Shown here one piece after another: positions 1 to 8,424 of a stretch of 64,000 bases of DNA. The stretch comes from Euzebya rosea (lineage in GTDB: Bacteria; Actinomycetota; Nitriliruptoria; Euzebyales; Euzebyaceae). The stretch is taken from assembly GCF_003073135.1 (NCBI RefSeq), contig NZ_PGDQ01000011.1, positions 124,001-188,000 of the forward strand. Direction: 5' to 3'. A model generated the notes under the pieces. It did no database searches, was not told where the DNA came from, and saw only the letters and a program-made list of their open reading frames with translations. A program made the translations under genes and the position numbers. How positions within the stretch are numbered: position 1 is the first letter of the stretch; each line of letters starts with the position of its first letter.

Positions 1-427
1 AGACCTCGCTCGTTCGGGTGTGCAGGCTCCACTGGTGGCCGAACGGGTCCTGGACGGTCGCCGCCCGTTCGCCGTAGAACTCGTCCTTCGGCGGTCGCAG
101 CACGGTGGCTCCCGCCTCCTCGGCACGCGCAACGGCGGCATCGACGTCGGGCACGTAGCGGTGGAGGATCACCGACGTCGACCCCGTCCGGTCCGGACTG
201 CGGGTCGGGCCGTCGTCCATCTCCGGGGACATGTCGGCAAGGTAGAACGGATGGCCGTCGATGGCCATCTCGGCGTGCCCGACCCGCCCGTTCGGCATCG
301 CGAGCCGCATCCTCTCCTCCGCCCCGAACGCCGCGGTGTAGAAGTCGATCGCAGACGCAGCCCCCTCCACGATCAGGTAGGGGATGACGCCCTCGTGGCC
401 CGGTCGGTCGTAGCGGATGTCGGCCAT
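1..427 (-). CDS. VOC (glyoxalase/PhnB-like) family protein, 3' end outside window
   Basis: Reading leftward from an ATG at 427, the frame is open to the window edge (about 142 residues), so the C-terminus is missing. The start is supported by a GAGGAG ribosome site just upstream. The protein begins with a PhnB-like pattern: a short leader, 'VIPYLIVEGAASAIDFY', then 'FGAEERMR' and 'GHAEMAIDG', and later 'VQDPFGHQWSLHT', which are hallmarks of the vicinal-oxygen-chelate fold. Such proteins bind metals or small molecules; the substrate cannot be told from sequence. It is divergent from the small gene at 587. No ORF of comparable quality exists on the other strand here. Confidence 0.85.
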   Translation of the reverse strand, partial: MADIRYDRPGHEGVIPYLIVEGAASAIDFYTAAFGAEERMRLAMPNGRVGHAEMAIDGHPFYLADMSPEMDDGPTRSPDRTGSTSVILHRYVPDVDAAVARAEEAGATVLRPPKDEFYGERAATVQDPFGHQWSLHTRTSEV

Positions 428-586
428 GCGCGTCACTCCTCGTGCTGAAGGCAGTTCAGTATCTCCGTCACTGGGCATCCTCCCACCGTCGCCGTGGTCC
501 TTCCAGACCCACCGCCACGAAACTTTCGCCGCTCCGGACGGTCCAACGACCGTACGACCCACCCTCACGAACGGGAGCCACCTGCC

Positions 587-832
587 ATGCCCATGACGTC
601 CACGTCCTCGCCCGTCCGGCGCATCATCCAGACCGCCTCGCCGAACGAGACGGTCTACGGCATCGGCGACGGCTGGCGGATCTACGCCCAGACGGGTGAC
701 GGCTGGCAACCGATCGGCACGATCATGGACCCGGTCCGGATCGGGGCCCGCATGACGATCATCAGCGACCACGTCGTGAGCTTCTCCTCCGTCGTGGTCA
801 GCGACGACCCGGTCGCGAGCTCGGCCGCCTGA
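587..832 (+). CDS. 81-residue protein of unknown function, paralogue A
   Basis: Family not recognised. The ATG at 587 follows GGGAG, and the protein is 81 residues. It has no signal peptide and no convincing membrane segment. It is paralogous to the 81-residue product at 19549-19794: the two align end to end without gaps at about 29 of 81 identical positions. Shared points include TAS near residue 16, the IG near residue 26, PV at 49-50, SD at 60-61 and a VVVS run at 69-72. The alternating hydrophobic pattern suggests a small beta-rich domain. Equal length and conservation argue that both copies are real genes. A similar 16-base motif lies 51 bases before both start codons. Confidence 0.7.
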   Translation: MPMTSTSSPVRRIIQTASPNETVYGIGDGWRIYAQTGDGWQPIGTIMDPVRIGARMTIISDHVVSFSSVVVSDDPVASSAA

Positions 833-907
833 CCCGCCGCCGCGGCACGGTCGCCGGACGGTCGTTGTCGGATCTGACGACGGGGAGGGGTCACACTCCC
901 GGGCACG

Positions 908-2590
908 ATGAGCGCCGCCAAGCCCCTGTCCAACCGAGACGTCCGCCGAGCACCGCTGCTGGATGCGCGCGCCGCCACGCGCTGTCCGCTGCGCACCCAC
1001 CTGATGATCGAGCCGCCCGAGCACGTGGTGGAGCAGCCGCTGCCCGTCGACGTGCTCGTGCGCATCGAGGAGGGCCGGGCGTTCGAGGACCAGGTCATGG
1101 CCGAGGTCGCTGCGGCCGTGGGCGACCTGCCGGACCTGACGGGCGACGAGGCCGGCACCCTCGCCGCCATGGCCGAGGGCGTCCCCGTCATCGCACAGGC
1201 CGAGCTGCGTGACCACGCCGGACGCCGCACCGGCCGCCCCGACCTGCTGGTCGGGCTGCCCCACCCCACCACCGACGGGCGGACCGCCTACATGCCCGTC
1301 GAGGTGAAGGCCCACCTCGTCACCGCCGGCGGGAAGTCCGGGTCGCTCGGGCCGCTGCGGGCCTGCGCCCACACCGACGTGGCAGGTGGGATCGACCCCG
1401 CCACGGTCGCCGAGGTCGAGGGGCCGTGGACCCGGAAGCGTCCCGACGACCTGCTGCAGCTGGCCCACTACCACCGCCTGCTGGAGCACCACGGGCACGC
1501 CGGACCGGGATGGGCCGGCGTCATCGGCTCCGACCGCACCCTCGCCCTCGTCGACCTGACCGCGCCGACCTTCCAGTCATGGCGCAACGTGTCGGGTCGG
1601 TGGTCGACCCTGGAGAAGTACGACCGCGAGTTCGGGTTCCGCCTGGACGTTGCGGCGCTCGCGACCGACCGGGTGGACGGGCTGACCGACGAGGATCCGC
1701 TGGTCGTCCCGGCCCGCTCCAGCGAATGCGATCGATGCCGGTTCGAGGGTGTCTGCGCCCCGCGCATGGAGGACGCCGACGAGCTGACCCTGCTGCCGAA
1801 GGTCACTTGGGACGTGCGGCAGCGCCTCCATGCCTCGGGCCTGACGACGCGGTCGGCGCTGGCGCTCGCCGATCCGGTGACCCTGCCCACCAACGCCATC
1901 CGCGAGGCCGCCGACCATGCGCGGGTCCAGACCAGCGGGGTGTCCCTCGCCCGGGTGAGGGGTGCGGATCGGCTGTCGTTGCCCCGCGCCGACGTCGAGG
2001 TCGACGTCGACATGGAGTCGACGCCCGACGGGCGGGTCTACCTGTGGGGGTGCCTGGTCACCGACACCCTCGACGGGGCATCGTCGCGCTACGTCCCGTT
2101 CGCCGACTTCTCGGCCGATCTGGACGACTCCGCGGTGTTCGTGGAGTTCTGGGACTGGCTTCAGGGGGTCCGTTCGTCCGCCATCGACGCCGAGCGGTCC
2201 TTCGCCGCGTACTGCTGGGCCGGCGGGGGTGCCGAGGACCGCTACCTGCGGCTGTACGGGCCTCGCGTCGGCGTCGACGTCGAGGCGTTCATCGGGTCCC
2301 CCGAGTGGGTCGACCTGCACCGCGTGGCCCGGGCCCACGTCACCACCGGCGGGTCGTTGGGGCTCAAGGTCGTCGCCGAGCGGATGGGCTTCGCGTGGCG
2401 CGACGACGAACCCGGCGGCGGGCAGTCCATGGTCTGGTACGCCGACGCGGTCGCGGGCGACAACCGGCAGCGACAACGGCTGCTGGACTACAACGCCGAC
2501 GACGTGGCGGCGACCCGATGGGTTCGCGAGCACCTCGCTCGGACGTGGGAGGACCTGCCGCGGGTCGAGGACCTGACACCCAGCGCCTGA
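908..2590 (+). CDS. TM0106-family RecB-like nuclease with Fe-S cysteines and RNase H-like domain
   Basis: A 560-residue protein matching the TM0106 type of RecB-family putative nuclease. The N-terminal half is a PD-(D/E)XK nuclease: 'GRPDLLV' gives D112 and 'VEVKAHL' gives E132 and K134. Four cysteines, C26 and then C274-x2-C277-x5-C283, match the one-plus-three pattern that holds a 4Fe-4S cluster in AddB and Cas4 nucleases. The C-terminal half is RNase H-like (YprB type): an acidic DxE pair near residue 366 and a closing 'DYNADDVAATRWV' motif. It stands alone, with no helicase or Cas genes beside it, so a repair or RNA-processing role is more likely than CRISPR adaptation. All catalytic residues appear present. 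Confidence 0.88.
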   Translation: MSAAKPLSNRDVRRAPLLDARAATRCPLRTHLMIEPPEHVVEQPLPVDVLVRIEEGRAFEDQVMAEVAAAVGDLPDLTGDEAGTLAAMAEGVPVIAQAELRDHAGRRTGRPDLLVGLPHPTTDGRTAYMPVEVKAHLVTAGGKSGSLGPLRACAHTDVAGGIDPATVAEVEGPWTRKRPDDLLQLAHYHRLLEHHGHAGPGWAGVIGSDRTLALVDLTAPTFQSWRNVSGRWSTLEKYDREFGFRLDVAALATDRVDGLTDEDPLVVPARSSECDRCRFEGVCAPRMEDADELTLLPKVTWDVRQRLHASGLTTRSALALADPVTLPTNAIREAADHARVQTSGVSLARVRGADRLSLPRADVEVDVDMESTPDGRVYLWGCLVTDTLDGASSRYVPFADFSADLDDSAVFVEFWDWLQGVRSSAIDAERSFAAYCWAGGGAEDRYLRLYGPRVGVDVEAFIGSPEWVDLHRVARAHVTTGGSLGLKVVAERMGFAWRDDEPGGGQSMVWYADAVAGDNRQRQRLLDYNADDVAATRWVREHLARTWEDLPRVEDLTPSA

Positions 2591-2666
2591 TGTGTCCAGC
2601 AGGCAGCCCGACGAGGTCCCGACAACCCCCACCCCGACCGACGCCGCAGGAGTAGCATCCGCCGCG

Positions 2667-3077
2667 ATGAGCCACGCTGCGTCGCACCCGAACCTGGACG
2701 TCGTGAACCGTGTCTACGAGGCCATGGCCGCCGGAGACCGGGAGGCCCTGCACGACCTGCATCATCCCGACGTGGTGCTGCACGTGTCCGGTGACGGCCG
2801 CCATGCCGGCGACTACGTCGGACGCGACCGTGTCCTCGGGATCAGCGGGGTCGCCGACGGCGGCCCGGACACCGCCAACGACACCATCGAGGTCCACGAC
2901 ATCCTGTGGACGCCCGAGCACGTCGTGGTCCTGGTCCACGCCACCGTCGAGCGCGACGGCGAGACGCTGGTACAGAACATCGTGCAGGTCATCCACACCG
3001 ACGACACCCAGGTCACCGAGATCTGGGAGTACCTGTGGGACCAGCAGGCCGACAAGGTGTTCTGGTCCCGCCACTGA
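2667..3077 (+). CDS. SnoaL-like (NTF2-fold) protein
   Basis: 136 residues from the ATG at 2667, where homology begins ('NLDVVNRVYEAMAAGD'); the frame is open further upstream, but that stretch is low complexity. The order is typical of the SnoaL-like NTF2 fold: an N-terminal helix pair, 'HHPDVVLHVSG', 'GRDRVLG', and C-terminal strands ending near 'VTEIWEYLWDQ'. Members are small cone-shaped enzymes or binding proteins; the ligand here is unknown. A GGAG lies 13 bases upstream, slightly long spacing. The window has a separate tandem SnoaL protein at 19843-20682. Confidence 0.8.
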   Translation: MSHAASHPNLDVVNRVYEAMAAGDREALHDLHHPDVVLHVSGDGRHAGDYVGRDRVLGISGVADGGPDTANDTIEVHDILWTPEHVVVLVHATVERDGETLVQNIVQVIHTDDTQVTEIWEYLWDQQADKVFWSRH

Positions 3078-3194
3078 CCCGGTGTCCCCCCGACCGCGTG
3101 TCGGGTATCGGGCCGCCCGTCGCAGGAACCCGACACGCGTGGGATGGCGGGTCGAGGTGCCGGCCGTGGTCGGGGTGGGTATGACTGCCGCACC

Positions 3195-4496
3195 GTGCCG
3201 CCCCCTGCCCAGCCCCCGGATCGTCCGCTTCCCTCGCGCGCGGAGGTGGTGGTCGTCGGCGCCGGCCTTGCCGGGCTGGCCGCGGCGACGGCCGTCCAGC
3301 GTGCCGGCCACGACGTCGTGGTCCTGGAGGCCTCCGACGGTGTCGGCGGGCGGGTGCGCACCGACGTGGTCGACGGCTTCCGGCTCGACCGTGGCTTCCA
3401 GGTCCTCCTGACCGCCTACCCCGAGCTGCACCGACAGCTCGACGTCGACGCCCTCGACCTGCAGTCCTTCGGGCCGGGCGCCCGTGTGTGGACGGGCCGG
3501 TCCATGGCGATGGTCGGCGATCCGCTGCGCGACCCGTCCACGGCGCTGCCAACGGTCACCGCCCGGGTGGGAACGCTGGCCGACAAGCTCCGCCTGCTGC
3601 GCACCCGCCTCCGGCTGTCCCGCACCGACGCCACCGACCTGCTGCGCCAGCCCGACGGCAGCACCCTCGACGCGCTGCGCCACGACGGGTTCGGCGAGCG
3701 CATGATCACGCAGTTCTTCCGCCCGTTCGTCGGGGGCATCCAGCTGGACCCGAGCCTGTCGACGAGCCGACGGATGTTCGACGTGGTCCTCAAGTGCCTG
3801 TTCGAGGGAGAGGTGGCCGTGCCCGCCGAGGGGATGGGCGCGATCCCCGCGCAGCTGGCCGCCCGACTCCACCCGGGCACCGTCCATCTCGACCGTGCGG
3901 TCGAGGCCGTCGAACCGGGTGAGGTCACCGTCGCCGGCGGCCAGCGCGTCACCGCTGACCGGATCGTCGTGGCGACCGAGGGCCCGGCGGCATCCCGCCT
4001 GCTCGACCTTCCCGAGGTCGGGTCCAACCCGGCCGGCTGCGTGTGGTTCGCCGCGGACACCCCACCGGTCGAGGGGCGCTACCTGGTGCTCGACGGCACG
4101 GGCCGTGGCCCCGCCCTCAACGTGGTCGTGCACAGCAACGTCGCCCCCTCCTACGCGCCCCCCGGCCGTGCGCTGATCGCCGCCGCCTGCCCGGGACACG
4201 CCGAGGCCGACCTCGAGCAGCCCGTGCGGGCTCAGCTGCGGGGCATGTTCGGCGCTGCGGTCGACCGCTGGACCCACCTCCGCACCGACGTGATCCCCCA
4301 CGGCCAGCCGACCCAGCTGCCGCCGTTCGGCCCGAAGCAACCCGTGGCGCTCGGCGAGGGCCTGTTCGTCTGTGGCGACCACCGCGACACCGCCTCCATC
4401 CAGGGGGCGTTGTTCTCGGGCCGCCGCTGCGGCGAGGCCGTCGTGTCGTCCCTGACCGCCAGCCCCTCCCCCGTCAACAGGAAGCCAGCTCGATGA
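3195..4496 (+). CDS. FAD-dependent amine-oxidase/phytoene-desaturase-type oxidoreductase
   Basis: Starting at GTG 3195 gives 433 residues with the dinucleotide-binding motif 'VVVGAGLAGLAAA' about 16 residues in, the usual place. An ATG at 3144 in the same frame would add 17 arginine/glycine-rich residues and is less likely. 'LEASDGVGGRVRTD' is the second FAD contact (GGRxxT). The C-terminal 'GLFVCGDHRDTASIQGALFSGRRCGEAV' region is the final FAD contact of protoporphyrinogen-oxidase and carotenoid-desaturase relatives. The substrate cannot be assigned. The stop overlaps the start of the SDR gene by four bases (ATGA), so the two are probably co-translated and may act in one pathway. Confidence 0.85.
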   Translation: MPPPAQPPDRPLPSRAEVVVVGAGLAGLAAATAVQRAGHDVVVLEASDGVGGRVRTDVVDGFRLDRGFQVLLTAYPELHRQLDVDALDLQSFGPGARVWTGRSMAMVGDPLRDPSTALPTVTARVGTLADKLRLLRTRLRLSRTDATDLLRQPDGSTLDALRHDGFGERMITQFFRPFVGGIQLDPSLSTSRRMFDVVLKCLFEGEVAVPAEGMGAIPAQLAARLHPGTVHLDRAVEAVEPGEVTVAGGQRVTADRIVVATEGPAASRLLDLPEVGSNPAGCVWFAADTPPVEGRYLVLDGTGRGPALNVVVHSNVAPSYAPPGRALIAAACPGHAEADLEQPVRAQLRGMFGAAVDRWTHLRTDVIPHGQPTQLPPFGPKQPVALGEGLFVCGDHRDTASIQGALFSGRRCGEAVVSSLTASPSPVNRKPAR

Positions 4497-5158
4497 CCGA
4501 CCGATCCGTCCTCGTCGCGGGTGCCACCGGAGGGTTGGGCTCGGCCATCGCCGGCCTGCTCGCCGAACGCGGCGCCACCCTCACCCTCGTGTCGCGCCGG
4601 CAGGAACGCCTGGACCAGCTCGAGGTGGAGGGCCACCGTCTTGCGCTCGACCTCCGCGACCCCGCGTCGTGCCAGCGCGCAGTCGATGCCGCCGTCGCGC
4701 ATGCCGGCCGGCTGGACGTGGTCGTCAACGCCGTCGGGCTGGTCGCGTTCGGACCGGTCGCCGACCTGTCGCTGGACACGATGGAGGAGCTGTTCCTGAC
4801 CAACACGTTCCTGCCGATCATGCTCGCCCGAGCGGCGTTGCCCGTGCTGGCCGAGGGTGGGGCAATCGTCAACATCTCCGGCGTGATCGCCGAGCAGAAC
4901 CTGCCGAACATGGCCGCCTACGGGGCGTCCAAGGCCGCGGTGCGCAGCTTCGACGAGGCGTTGGCCCGGGAGGCCCGCCGGCAGAAGGTGCGGGTCATCG
5001 ACGCCCGACCACCCCACACCGAGACCGGACTGGCGACTCGCCCCATCGCCGGAGAGGCGCCCAGGATGCCCAACGGCAAGGACCCGGCCGACGTCGCCGC
5101 GACGATCGTCGACGCCATCCTGGGTGACGCCACGGACCTGCCCTCATCTGCGTTCTGA
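4493..5158 (+). CDS. Short-chain dehydrogenase/reductase (SDR)
   Basis: 221 residues in the classical SDR order: cofactor loop 'GATGGLG' at residues 10-16, 'NAVG' at 79-82, and the catalytic S129, Y143 and K147 of the YxxxK motif. 'DLRDP' near residue 53 matches the adenine-binding acidic position. R35-R36 after the second strand hint at NADPH preference (inference). The start ATG at 4493 overlaps the upstream oxidoreductase stop as ATGA, with AGGAAG upstream, indicating translational coupling. It converges with the GNAT gene ending at 5175, leaving only 16 bases and no clear terminator. Confidence 0.9.
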   Translation: MTDRSVLVAGATGGLGSAIAGLLAERGATLTLVSRRQERLDQLEVEGHRLALDLRDPASCQRAVDAAVAHAGRLDVVVNAVGLVAFGPVADLSLDTMEELFLTNTFLPIMLARAALPVLAEGGAIVNISGVIAEQNLPNMAAYGASKAAVRSFDEALAREARRQKVRVIDARPPHTETGLATRPIAGEAPRMPNGKDPADVAATIVDAILGDATDLPSSAF

Positions 5159-5174
5159 GATTCGGTCAGTGGGG

Positions 5175-6086
5175 TCATGTCAGGCTGCGGCCCCAGCGGG
5201 TGTAGGACTCCGTCACCGTCATGCCGATGTGTTCGTAGAGGGTCTTCGCCCCCGTCCGCGAGTCCGTCGACAGCCCTGCGGAGGCCATCCCGTGCTCGGC
5301 GAAGCCCCTGAACGCCGCAGCCAGCAACGCCCGACCGAGCCCCCTTCCCCGGTGCTGGCGGGCGACGGCGAGCTGCTGCACCCATCCCTCGTCGCCGTCG
5401 ACGATGCAGACCGCCGCACCGATGACCCGACCGTCCTCGACCGCGACGAGCTGGAGCTCGGGCACGACGTCGTCCCGGTCGAGCTCCTCGGCGACCCAGT
5501 CCTCGAAGTCGTGGCCGGCCCCCCGGCCGGGCCACTCGCTGAACGCCGTCTCGACGACCTCGTGGATCGCCCGGTCCTCGGCCGGTCGGCGGACCGGACG
5601 GATCGTCACCCCGTCGGGCAGCCGCAGGTCGGGAAGCGGGGACTGGAGCGGGAAGGTGAACACCCACGACTCGAACCGTGGCTCGTAGCCGTGCGCTCGC
5701 ACGACGGCCTGGGCGTCGTGTGCGGTGTCGGCGATGGTCTGTCCGATGTCGGGGCACCCCCGGCGTCGTGCGTTCGCCTCGGTCCAGCGCAGGAGCCAGG
5801 TGCCGATCCCGCGACCGTTCGCCGACGGACGGACCGCCACCCACGCCCGGCCACGGAACTGGTCGGCGTACCCGACCAGACGTTCGCCGTCGTCGATCAC
5901 GACGACGTCCTCGGACAGGTCGACCGACGGTCGCTGCCATTCCGAGGACAGATCGGCTGCCGAGGTGTGCGGCACCGCGCCGGCATGCTGCTCCTCCTCC
6001 CGGCAGACGGCGACGACCGCGTCGATGTCGTCGAGGGTGGGCGGTCGGGCGATCAGGCCGTCGGGCAGCCCGGGGACGTCGATCAT
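5175..6086 (-). CDS. Tandem-domain GNAT acetyltransferase
   Basis: 303 residues holding two GNAT domains. The first (about 1-150) has a weak acetyl-CoA loop around 'SANGRGIGTWLL'. The second (about 165-303) has the canonical 'QHRGRGLGRALL' pyrophosphate loop and the 'LYEHIGM' helix. The architecture and length resemble mycothiol synthase MshD, but the diagnostic C-terminal residues are not convincing, so MshD is not claimed. The start ATG (6086) overlaps the stop of the preceding GNAT gene by four bases, so the two acetyltransferases are coupled. Confidence 0.85.
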   Translation of the reverse strand: MIDVPGLPDGLIARPPTLDDIDAVVAVCREEEQHAGAVPHTSAADLSSEWQRPSVDLSEDVVVIDDGERLVGYADQFRGRAWVAVRPSANGRGIGTWLLRWTEANARRRGCPDIGQTIADTAHDAQAVVRAHGYEPRFESWVFTFPLQSPLPDLRLPDGVTIRPVRRPAEDRAIHEVVETAFSEWPGRGAGHDFEDWVAEELDRDDVVPELQLVAVEDGRVIGAAVCIVDGDEGWVQQLAVARQHRGRGLGRALLAAAFRGFAEHGMASAGLSTDSRTGAKTLYEHIGMTVTESYTRWGRSLT

Positions 6087-6595
6087 CGGTGGCGAACCAT
6101 CAGTCGGGCGGGGCCGTCCTCGTCGAAGAACGTCCCGCGGGTCGTGAAGCCGGCCTTCTCCAGCGCCCGCCAGGACGCAACGTTGGACGACATCGGGGAC
6201 GCACACACCTCGGTCCACTCGGGGTGCTGGCCGAAGACGATCCGTTCGACGAACGTGGCGATCATCAGCGTGCCGAGGCCCCGGTGGCGGCCGGCGGTCG
6301 GACCGACGAGGTAGTCGATGCCGGCGGCCGTGCGCCGGACCCCGAGCCGGAACCACTGGGTCGTCTCGTCCTCGTCGGCGAAGTCCGCGGCGGCGTAGGC
6401 CTGGATCCAGCCGATGTCCTCACCGTCGTGCACGGCGATCCAGTGCTCGACCGGGTCGGTGTTGGTCGAGCCGTACTCACGGACCACACCCAGCCACGAC
6501 ACATCGTCCCCCTCCCACCACCGGACGACCCCAGGTTCGTTGAGCCAGCGGTGCAGCATCGGCAGGTCGTCGTCGGTCAGGCGCCGGAACTCCAC
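6083..6595 (-). CDS. AAC(6')-like GNAT acetyltransferase
   Basis: 170 residues from a GTG at 6595. The order matches the Acetyltransf_8 / aminoglycoside 6'-N-acetyltransferase branch of GNAT: 'DLPMLHRWLNEPGVVRWW' at the N-terminus, 'YLVGP' and 'HRGLGTLMI' (acetyl-CoA loop), then 'SSNVASWRALEKAGF'. The same fold also serves siderophore and lysine acetylation, so antibiotic resistance is only one possibility. First gene of a two-gene operon with the tandem GNAT. It is divergent from the HtrA gene at 6783, leaving a 187-base shared promoter region. Confidence 0.85.
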   Translation of the reverse strand: MEFRRLTDDDLPMLHRWLNEPGVVRWWEGDDVSWLGVVREYGSTNTDPVEHWIAVHDGEDIGWIQAYAAADFADEDETTQWFRLGVRRTAAGIDYLVGPTAGRHRGLGTLMIATFVERIVFGQHPEWTEVCASPMSSNVASWRALEKAGFTTRGTFFDEDGPARLMVRHR

Positions 6596-6782
6596 GGGCG
6601 CATTGAAGCAGCAGACGCGGCCGCGAGGAACCCCATGCCGGCTTTGCGAAGCGGTGCACCGCCATTACCCAGTCTTGGGAGAGGAGGAGGCACGGGTTGA
6701 CGTCGACGTCCGCATGGTGGATGTCGTACCCGGCCGAGACCCCGACCGGCTCCACACCACCGCACCCTCGTTGGAGGCCCCC

Positions 6783-8207
6783 GTGTCCACCATTCTCGAC
6801 CCCAGCCAGCAGCCCGACCCCACCGCGCAGGGTGGCCCGACCCCGCAGAGCGGCCCGTCGCCACAGCCGGTGGCGTCGCCGACCCCGGCCGGCGCCCCCC
6901 GCGAGGCCAATGGCGGCTACGCCTTCTCGGGCCACCCGGGCGACCGGTGGGAGGCGCAGCCGGTCGAGCGCGGCGGATCGTCGTCCGTACCCGGATACGG
7001 CCCGCCCCCCGGCTACCCCGCCTCGCCGGTGTACGGCCCCGCCGCCCCACAGCCCGCTGACGGCACCCCCTCCACCGGGTACGACGCGGTGCCGCCTGTC
7101 GGCCCCTCCGGGTCGACCGCGACGGCTGCCGAGCCCAACCGCCGCCCGTGGGTGACGCCGCTGGTCTCGGCCACGCTCGCCGCGGTGGTCGCCGCCGGGG
7201 TGGCGTTCCCGATCGCCCGGTCCACCGTCGACGAGTCCGCGACCGCGGACCGGGTGCCGGCGTCGTTCATCGTCGACGGCACGGGCGCTGCCGACACCGA
7301 CGTCGCCGAGGCCATGTCGATCAGCGACGTCGCCGCGGCCGTGTCCCCCTCCGTCGGGCTGGTCAGCGTGACCACGCGGGCGGGTCAGGGTTCCGGGTCC
7401 GCGGTCGTCTACGACGCCGACGGCCTGCTGGTCACCAACAACCACGTGGTCGCCGACGCCGTGGCAGTCCAGGTGACCCTCCCGAGCGGTGAGACCCACG
7501 ACGCCCGGGTCGTCGGGACCGACCCCACCACCGACGTGGCGGTCCTGCGGATCGACGCCGTCGACCTGCCGACGATCCCGTTCGCGACGGAGGAGGCGAC
7601 CGTCGGTGAGACCACGGTGGCCATCGGCAGCCCGTTCGGCCTGGACGGCACGGTCACCACCGGCATCGTCTCGGCGACCAACCGGACCCTCGGCGGGCAG
7701 ACCGGCGTCCTGGGTGACCTGATCCAGACGGACGCGTCGATCAACCCCGGCAACTCCGGCGGCGCGCTGGTCAACGGACAGGGTGAGCTGATCGGGCTGA
7801 ACACCGCGATCCTGTCCGGCTCCGGCACCTCCTCCGGGGTCGGGTTCGCCGTGCCCGTGGCGACCGTGCAGAACGTGGCCGACCAGATCCTCGCCACCGG
7901 CAGCGCCGTGCACGCCGCGCTGGGTGTTTCCGGCCAGACCGTCGACGAGCGCACCGCGCAGCTGTACGACCTGGACGTCGAGGCCGGCGCGGTCATCGCC
8001 TCCGTCGAGTCGGGGTCGGCCGCGGCCGCCGCCGGCCTGCAGCCCGGCGACATCGTGACCGCCGTCGACGGTGACCCCGTCGACACGATCGCCGACCTCT
8101 CGGTGGCCATCCGGGCACACCAGCCCGGCGAGGTCATCCATCTCGACGTCGTCCGCGACAACGCCAGCGCCACGATCGAGGCCACCCTCGGCGAGGCGAC
8201 CAGCTGA
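6783..8207 (+). CDS. HtrA/DegP-like S1C serine protease, membrane-anchored, with PDZ domain
   Basis: 474 residues from GTG 6783 (GGAGG upstream). Residues 1-115 are a Pro/Gly/Gln-rich cytoplasmic tail, and a single membrane segment spans about 122-142. The extracytoplasmic trypsin-like domain has the triad H221 ('TNNHVV'), D251 ('TTDVAVL') and S325 ('NPGNSGGAL'). A C-terminal PDZ domain contains 'AAAGLQPGDIVTAVDG'. This is the standard layout of actinobacterial HtrA proteins that degrade or refold exported proteins under envelope stress. The last coding bases are duplicated just downstream. Confidence 0.93.
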   Translation: MSTILDPSQQPDPTAQGGPTPQSGPSPQPVASPTPAGAPREANGGYAFSGHPGDRWEAQPVERGGSSSVPGYGPPPGYPASPVYGPAAPQPADGTPSTGYDAVPPVGPSGSTATAAEPNRRPWVTPLVSATLAAVVAAGVAFPIARSTVDESATADRVPASFIVDGTGAADTDVAEAMSISDVAAAVSPSVGLVSVTTRAGQGSGSAVVYDADGLLVTNNHVVADAVAVQVTLPSGETHDARVVGTDPTTDVAVLRIDAVDLPTIPFATEEATVGETTVAIGSPFGLDGTVTTGIVSATNRTLGGQTGVLGDLIQTDASINPGNSGGALVNGQGELIGLNTAILSGSGTSSGVGFAVPVATVQNVADQILATGSAVHAALGVSGQTVDERTAQLYDLDVEAGAVIASVESGSAAAAAGLQPGDIVTAVDGDPVDTIADLSVAIRAHQPGEVIHLDVVRDNASATIEATLGEATS

Positions 8208-8263
8208 TCGGCTGACCAAGGTCGAGGCCTCCCTCGGCGAGGCCCAGCTGATCGGCTGACCAG
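8176..8263 (+). repeat. Tandem duplication of the HtrA gene 3' end
   Basis: The final bases of the HtrA gene with its stop (8176-8219) are followed immediately by a near copy (8222-8263). The copy differs by a few substitutions and a 2-base deletion, so a second TGA follows. It looks like a slippage or unequal-crossover duplication that left the protein intact. Confidence 0.8.
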
Positions 8264-8387
8264 GTCCGTTCGACCGACCCCGTCCGGGCCCCGGTCGACG
8301 CCGCCGCCACCTCGCCCCGACCCACCACCCAAGCCACACGTCCAGATCGCACACCCAGATCCGACACCCCGACCCGACGCCCCGACC

Positions 8388-8418
8388 CGACGCCCCGACC
8401 CCCACGGTCGGGGCGTCG
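8388..8418. terminator. Perfect 13-bp inverted repeat, bidirectional terminator
   Basis: CGACGCCCCGACC at 8388-8400, a five-base loop, then its exact complement at 8406-8418. It sits between the convergent HtrA and alkyltransferase-like genes. There is no T-run, as is common in high-GC genomes. The bases just before it (about 8371-8400) are short direct repeats of the left arm. Confidence 0.7.
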
Positions 8419-8424
8419 ATGTGT

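Noticed and set aside
442-699. Plus-strand open frame overlapping the small gene at 587
   Set aside because: Different frame from the conserved 81-residue product, with no ribosome site and a biased composition.
5175-6086. Mycothiol synthase (mshD)
   Set aside because: The tandem GNAT layout fits, but the conserved C-terminal residues typical of MshD were not convincing by eye.
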